Assembly (NCBI RefSeq): GCF_000482865.1
Contig: NZ_AXWW01000024.1
Span: 1 to 64,000, forward strand
Direction: 5' to 3'
Source of the DNA: Actinokineospora inagensis DSM 44258
GTDB lineage: Bacteria > Actinomycetota > Actinomycetes > Mycobacteriales > Pseudonocardiaceae
DNA: 64,000 bases
Shown: positions 59,534-64,000 of the stretch, piece after piece
How the letters are laid out: each line of letters opens with the position of its first letter
How positions within the stretch are numbered: position 1 is the stretch's first letter
The notes under the pieces: model-generated
Databases searched by the model: none
Told to the model about the DNA's origin: nothing
What the model saw: the letters and a program-made list of their open reading frames with translations, nothing else
Translations under genes and position numbers: made by a program

Positions 59534-62500
59534 TCAGCCCGCGGCGGCCGTCGCGAGGTGGCGGGCCAGGGCTGCCGGGGTGGGGTGGTCGAAGACCGCG
59601 GCCGGGGTGAGGTCGATCCCGGTGTGGTCGCGGACGACGGTGGCGAGTTCGAGCACGGTCATCGAGGTGAAGCCCAGGTCGAGCAGGTTGCTCTCCGGTG
59701 ACACCGGCGCGGTCCCCAACAGGGACTGGGCCTGCGCGGTGAGCAGCGAGACGGCCAGTTCCTCCCGGTCGGCGGGGGAGCGGTCGGTGAAGCGGCGGCG
59801 GAACTCGTCGGCGCGGTCGGCGTACTGCTCGGAGCGGGTACCGGCGGCAGGCGAGACGACACTGGGGGCGGTGGTGACCGCGGCGAGCAGCCGGGCCGCG
59901 CGCGGGTCGGCGGTCGCGGCGACCTCGTCCCAGTCGACGTCGGCGACGATCAGGGACGCCGCGCCGCCGTGCCACGGGAGGCGGTCGAACACCAGGTCCG
60001 GGTGGACGGCGTGATCCGCGGGCTGGTCGGACCAGGGACCCCACACGACGGTGAGCGCGGGCCGATCGACAGGGTCCGCCCAGCCGCGCAGCAGGTCGGT
60101 CAGGCGGGCGAACACCACGAGCGAGCAGTCCGCCGGCAGGTCCGGCACCCAGCCGCCCGCGCAGATCAGCGTCCGGCAGTGCACCGCCTCCAGCGCTGCG
60201 GCCAGGTCGGGTACCACGGTCACACCGGGCTCCGACCCGGCGTCCGCGACCAGGACGACGTCGGGCACACCGCGGCGCGCCAGCCACCGGGCGACGCGCA
60301 CCCCGAGACCGCCCGCGTCCCCGAGCACCACGACTCCACCGTCCGGCGGCGGCGTCGGCTCCGGAGGCCCGACCGGTTCGATGCGGCGGGCCACGATCCC
60401 CGCCGGTCGCAGCGCGACATCGTGCTCGCCGGTCGCGCCGGACAGCACCCGGGCCACCCGCGCCCGCCCGGTGGCGTCCAGCTCATCGGGTACCTCGATC
60501 ACCCCGGTCGCGCCGTGCGTGGGCCCGGTCGACCACACCGGCACCCTGGCCGCCACCAGTCCGGCCGCCAACACGGCGGAACCGACACACACCACCCCGG
60601 TCACAGACTCGTCCACCGCGTCGGCCACACCGTCCGCGCCACCGTCCGCAGCGACTGCCACGACCTTGCCGCCGTGCTCGGTGATCGCCTCGACGATCCC
60701 CGGGTGCCGCCCCACGACCAACCAGGTCCCGCGCAGGGTCGCCGGGCCGTCCGGGACCGGGCGCAGGCCGAGCCGGTGCCAGTGCCGCCGCTGCCGCCGC
60801 CACGAGGACAGGGCAGGCAGGAGCTTGGCCAGGGCGCCGCCGTCGACCCGCAGCGCGGCCGCGATGGACTCCCGGTCGCCCGACTCGACCGCCGACCAGA
60901 ACCAGTCGTCCGCGGTGGCCCGGTCGGCCGGGTCGAGCCAGTAGTGGTCGCGTTCGAACGGGTAGGTCGGCAGGTCGACCCGCCGGGAACCGGGTGGGAA
61001 GGCGGCGGCGACGGTCACGGCGTGCCCGTCGACGTACAGCCTGCCCAGCGCCGTGGCCGCGGTGAGTCGTTCGGACCTTCCGCGCTTGAGCAGCGGCACC
61101 AGCGTGGTCGACCTGTCGTGCGCGAGGCAGTCGTGCGCCATCGGTGTCAGCACCGCGTCCGGGCCGAGTTCGACGAACGTGCGCACGCCGCGGGCGTGCA
61201 GGGCGGTGATCCCGGCGGCGAACCGGACTGTCCCGAGCAGGTGGTCCGCCCAGTAGTCCGGGTCGGTCAGCGACTCGGCCGGTTCCCCGGTGAGCGTGGA
61301 GATCACCGGGACAGCGGGTGCGGTGAACCGGAGTCCGCGGGCCACCTCGGCCAACTCCGCCGCCGCGGGCCGCATCAGCGGCGAGTGGAAGGCGTGGCTG
61401 ACGGTGAGCCGCCGGGTCTTGCGGCCCTGACCGGACAGGATCCGCTCCAGCTCGTCGATCGAGTCCCGACCGCCGGACAACACCACCGCCGCCGGACCGT
61501 TCACCGCCGCGATCCCGACGTCGGCCCGACCGGCGATCAACGGCAGGACCGCCTCCTCGGTGGCGCGCACGGACAGCATCGCCCCGGCCGTGGACAACGC
61601 CTGCATCACCCGACCCCGGGCGGCGACCAGCGTGGCCGCGTCCGGCAGCGACAGCACGCCCGCCACGTGTGCGGCGACCAGTTCGCCCACCGAGTGACCG
61701 GTGACGAAGTCCGGGCGCAGGCCCCACGACTCGACCAGCCGGTACAGCGCGGTCTCCACCGCGAACAGGGCGGTCTGGGTGTACTGGGTCTGGTTGAGCG
61801 CGTCCGCGTCGGTCCACATCACCTCGTGCAGCGGGCGCTCCAGCAGCGGGTCGAGGTGCGCGCACACCTCGTCGAGCGCGTCGGCGAACACCGGGAACGT
61901 CCCGGCCAGTTGTCTGCCCATGCCGAGCCGTTGGGACCCCTGGCCGGTGAACATGACCGCGGTGGCGCCGGTGGTCGCCGCCGTGCCGCGCAGCACGGCG
62001 GCGGAGGTCTCCCCGGCGGCCAGCGCCTTGAGCCCGAGCACGAACTCCTCGTGCTGCTCGGCCACGATCGCCGCCCGGTGCCGGAACGTGGACCTGGTGG
62101 CGGCCAGCGAGTAACCGGTGTCGCCGGGCTGTTCGTCCACAACGGACAGCAGTTGGCCCGCCCGCGCGGCCAGTGCCGCGGGCGTCTTCGCCGAGATCAC
62201 CCACGGTCCGGCGACCGGGCGCGCGGAGCGGGGCTGCTCGGCCGCGACCGCCGGGGGTTCCTCGACGATCACGTGCGCGTTGGTGCCGGAGATGCCGAAC
62301 GAGGAGACCCCGGCCCGCCGTGGTCGCTCGCCCGCGGGCCACGGCACCGCCTCGGTCAACAGCGCCACCCCGCCGGACGCCCAGTCGACGTGCGGGCTCG
62401 GCGCGTCGACGTGCAGGGTCTTCGGCAGGGTGTGGTGCCGCATCGCCATGATCATCTTCATGATGCCCGCGACCCCGGCGGCGGCCTGGGTGTGCCCGAT

Positions 62501-63637
62501 GTTCGACTTGACCGACCCCAACCAGAGCGGGCGCCCGCGGTCCCGGCCGTAAGTCGCCAGCAGTGCCCGCGCCTCGATCGGGTCGCCGAGGGTGGTCCCG
62601 GTGCCGTGCGCCTCCACGGTGTCGACCTGGTCGGCACCGATGCGGGCGGCCGCGAGCGCCTGCCGGATCACCCGCTCCTGGGCGGGGCCGCTCGGTGCGG
62701 TGAGCCCGTTGGAGGCGCCGTCGGAGTTGACCGCGGTCCCGCTGATCACCCCCCACACCCGGTGGCCCAGCCGCCGCGCGTCGGAAAGCCGCTCCAGCAG
62801 CAGCAACCCCACGCCCTCACCCCAGCCGGTGCCGTCGGCGGACGCGGCGAACGACTTGCACCGACCGTCCGGCGCGAGCCCCCGCTGCCTGCTGAACTCC
62901 ACGAACACGTGCGGCGATGCCATCACCGTCACACCGCCCGCAACGGCCAGCCCGCACTCCCGCCCGCGCAGCGCGTTCGCGGCCAGGTGCACCGCGACCA
63001 GCGACGACGAGCACGCCGTGTCGATGGTGACCGCGGGCCCCTCCAGGCCAAGCGCGTACGAGACGCGACCGGAGGCGATCGAGCCCGCGCTGCCGGTGCC
63101 CAACGATCCCTCGTGCTCCGGCGGCACGTGCCCGAGCCGGGTCGCGTAGTCGCCGTACATCACGCCGGTGAACACCCCGGTCCGACTGCCGCGCAACGAC
63201 ACCGGGTCGATGCAGGCGCGTTCGACCACCTCCCAGGTGGTCTCCAGCAGCAGCCGCTGCTGCGGGTCGACGGTGACCGCCTCGCGCGGGCTGATCCCGA
63301 AGAACGCCGGGTCGAACTGGGCGGCGTCGTGCAGGAACCCGCCGCGCCTGCTGTAGGTGTGGCCGAGCCGGGTCGGGTCCGGGTCGTAGAGTTCGTCGAC
63401 GTTCCAGCCACGGTCGCGCGGGAACTCGGTGGTCGCGTCCCGCCCCTCGGCCACCAGCCGCCACAGGTCCTCCGGCGACCGCACACCCCCGGGGTAGCGG
63501 CAGGCCATGCCGACGACCGCGATGGGCTCCTCGGCGGCCGCGGTCAACTCGCGGTTGCGCCTGCGCAGCCGCTCGGTCTCCTTGAGCGCCGAGCGCAGCG
63601 CGCTGACCAGCTTGTCCTGGTCCTTGGCCGTCGTCAT
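59534..63637 (-). CDS. Type I PKS, single terminal-type module with inactive KR and no TE
   Basis: 1367 residues. The N-terminal docking coil [20 protein letters not shown] leads to KS (C209 in DTACSSS), AT (S649 in GHSVG, HAFH at H748, malonyl), a shortened KR-like region (about 930-1240) and ACP (S1325 in LGFTSM). The KR keeps a degenerate nucleotide loop [18 protein letters not shown]. Where active KRs have the catalytic Ser and Tyr it reads [12 protein letters not shown] and continues without a Y-A-A-N motif, so the unit should remain beta-keto. The protein ends HLATAAAG directly after the ACP, with neither docking tail nor thioesterase, suggesting the last module with TE-independent release. 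ATG 63637 is chosen for GGAG six bases upstream and a normal docking start; it overlaps the upstream PKS end (stop TGA, one base, ATG). Confidence 0.92.
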   Translation of the reverse strand: MTTAKDQDKLVSALRSALKETERLRRRNRELTAAAEEPIAVVGMACRYPGGVRSPEDLWRLVAEGRDATTEFPRDRGWNVDELYDPDPTRLGHTYSRRGGFLHDAAQFDPAFFGISPREAVTVDPQQRLLLETTWEVVERACIDPVSLRGSRTGVFTGVMYGDYATRLGHVPPEHEGSLGTGSAGSIASGRVSYALGLEGPAVTIDTACSSSLVAVHLAANALRGRECGLAVAGGVTVMASPHVFVEFSRQRGLAPDGRCKSFAASADGTGWGEGVGLLLLERLSDARRLGHRVWGVISGTAVNSDGASNGLTAPSGPAQERVIRQALAAARIGADQVDTVEAHGTGTTLGDPIEARALLATYGRDRGRPLWLGSVKSNIGHTQAAAGVAGIMKMIMAMRHHTLPKTLHVDAPSPHVDWASGGVALLTEAVPWPAGERPRRAGVSSFGISGTNAHVIVEEPPAVAAEQPRSARPVAGPWVISAKTPAALAARAGQLLSVVDEQPGDTGYSLAATRSTFRHRAAIVAEQHEEFVLGLKALAAGETSAAVLRGTAATTGATAVMFTGQGSQRLGMGRQLAGTFPVFADALDEVCAHLDPLLERPLHEVMWTDADALNQTQYTQTALFAVETALYRLVESWGLRPDFVTGHSVGELVAAHVAGVLSLPDAATLVAARGRVMQALSTAGAMLSVRATEEAVLPLIAGRADVGIAAVNGPAAVVLSGGRDSIDELERILSGQGRKTRRLTVSHAFHSPLMRPAAAELAEVARGLRFTAPAVPVISTLTGEPAESLTDPDYWADHLLGTVRFAAGITALHARGVRTFVELGPDAVLTPMAHDCLAHDRSTTLVPLLKRGRSERLTAATALGRLYVDGHAVTVAAAFPPGSRRVDLPTYPFERDHYWLDPADRATADDWFWSAVESGDRESIAAALRVDGGALAKLLPALSSWRRQRRHWHRLGLRPVPDGPATLRGTWLVVGRHPGIVEAITEHGGKVVAVAADGGADGVADAVDESVTGVVCVGSAVLAAGLVAARVPVWSTGPTHGATGVIEVPDELDATGRARVARVLSGATGEHDVALRPAGIVARRIEPVGPPEPTPPPDGGVVVLGDAGGLGVRVARWLARRGVPDVVLVADAGSEPGVTVVPDLAAALEAVHCRTLICAGGWVPDLPADCSLVVFARLTDLLRGWADPVDRPALTVVWGPWSDQPADHAVHPDLVFDRLPWHGGAASLIVADVDWDEVAATADPRAARLLAAVTTAPSVVSPAAGTRSEQYADRADEFRRRFTDRSPADREELAVSLLTAQAQSLLGTAPVSPESNLLDLGFTSMTVLELATVVRDHTGIDLTPAAVFDHPTPAALARHLATAAAG

Positions 63638-63638
63638 C

Positions 63639-64000
63639 TCAGACTCCATCCGTGAGGGCCACCTGGTCGGCCCGGTCATCCCCGGTGTCGCTCTCGTTCT
63701 CGTCGAGTGCCAGCCGCACCAGCGCGTCCACCGTCATCAGCTCGATCTCCTCGGGTTCGGCGTCGTCCGGCCCGGTCGGGGCGGGGCCGTCGAACCCGGC
63801 CAGGCGCAGCAGCGGGTCCAGCAGACCGGCGTCGCGCAGCCGGGCCAGCGGGATCGACGCGACGGCGTGCCGCAGGACGTCCTCGTCGGGGCGTTCGGCC
63901 GCCGGGACCAGTTCGTCGTGCAGGTGTTCGGCGAGGGCGAGCGGGGTCGGGTGGTCGAACACCAGCGTCGCCGGGAGGGCCAGTCCGGTCCGGGCGACCA
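63639..64000 (-). CDS. Type I PKS, C-terminal end (ACP end and docking domain), partial
   Basis: The frame is open from the right edge to TGA at 63639-63641, about 120 residues. It starts with the last third of an ACP ([20 protein letters not shown]), downstream of its phosphopantetheine Ser, which is off-window. About 70 residues of docking linker follow, containing [20 protein letters not shown] and a final [20 protein letters not shown] segment. That tail is the usual partner of docking coils like [18 protein letters not shown] on the next gene, so this PKS should hand its chain to the TE-less module. The genes are translationally close: the stop is one base before the next ATG. Confidence 0.9.
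   Translation of the reverse strand, partial: VARTGLALPATLVFDHPTPLALAEHLHDELVPAAERPDEDVLRHAVASIPLARLRDAGLLDPLLRLAGFDGPAPTGPDDAEPEEIELMTVDALVRLALDENESDTGDDRADQVALTDGV

Overview
The window is high-GC, almost fully coded DNA with GTG starts, strong G/C third-position bias, a SARP regulator, LAETG surface anchoring and an AA10 chitin oxidase. It therefore looks like a filamentous actinomycete chromosome; a Pseudonocardiales-type host is plausible but not provable from sequence alone. No tRNA, rRNA or CRISPR was seen.

Left flank (1-6.7 kb): the 3' end of an IS110-type transposase, a decayed ISAs1-type transposase and GC-rich repeats; a UvrA-like ABC ATPase; a VOC protein; an AA10 lytic polysaccharide monooxygenase with a DasR-type operator; a secreted M4-peptidase-like protein that has lost both histidines of its zinc motif; and a degenerate anti-sigma-type ATPase. 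Region 6.9-20 kb: a large LAETG-anchored wall protein with ten beta-sandwich domains, a complete indigoidine-type NRPS (A-Ox-T-TE, glutamine code), a hypothetical protein and an HTH-STAND NTPase with 14 WD40 repeats.

From about 20 kb to the right edge lies a modular type I polyketide cluster. A SARP activator is followed by a P450 and its divergent [3Fe-4S] ferredoxin, a DHA2 exporter, an NTF2-like protein, a divergent TetR regulator with a zinc-ribbon tail, and a second P450. The PKS genes run on the minus strand. A 6099-residue protein carries a KSQ loading module plus three KS-AT-DH-KR-ACP modules. A 3786-residue protein carries KS-AT-DH-KR-ACP and KS-AT-DH-ER-KR-ACP. Further right are a 1367-residue terminal-looking module with a collapsed KR and no thioesterase, and the C-terminus of another PKS that continues beyond the window. 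Between the PKS genes, on the opposite strand, sits a cassette of two paralogous exported beta-barrel (allene-oxide-cyclase-like) proteins flanking an MFS transporter.

AT motifs and reductive loops predict an acetate-started, methyl-branched conjugated tetraene followed by a saturated methyl-branched unit. Docking sequences suggest the order 6099-aa protein, 3786-aa protein, off-window PKS, TE-less module. A terminal beta-keto thioester without TE, barrel cyclase-like proteins, two P450s, SARP, TetR and DHA2 recall spirotetronate or spirotetramate clusters of the abyssomicin/pyrroindomycin kind. This is inference, because no tetronate- or tetramate-forming genes are inside the window.

The strongest regulatory signal is a heptamer-like direct repeat with exact 11-bp periodicity, built on GGCTAA/GGCTTG. 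It occurs in the P450/ferredoxin, second-P450 and PKS/barrel-cassette promoter regions, the geometry expected for SARP binding.
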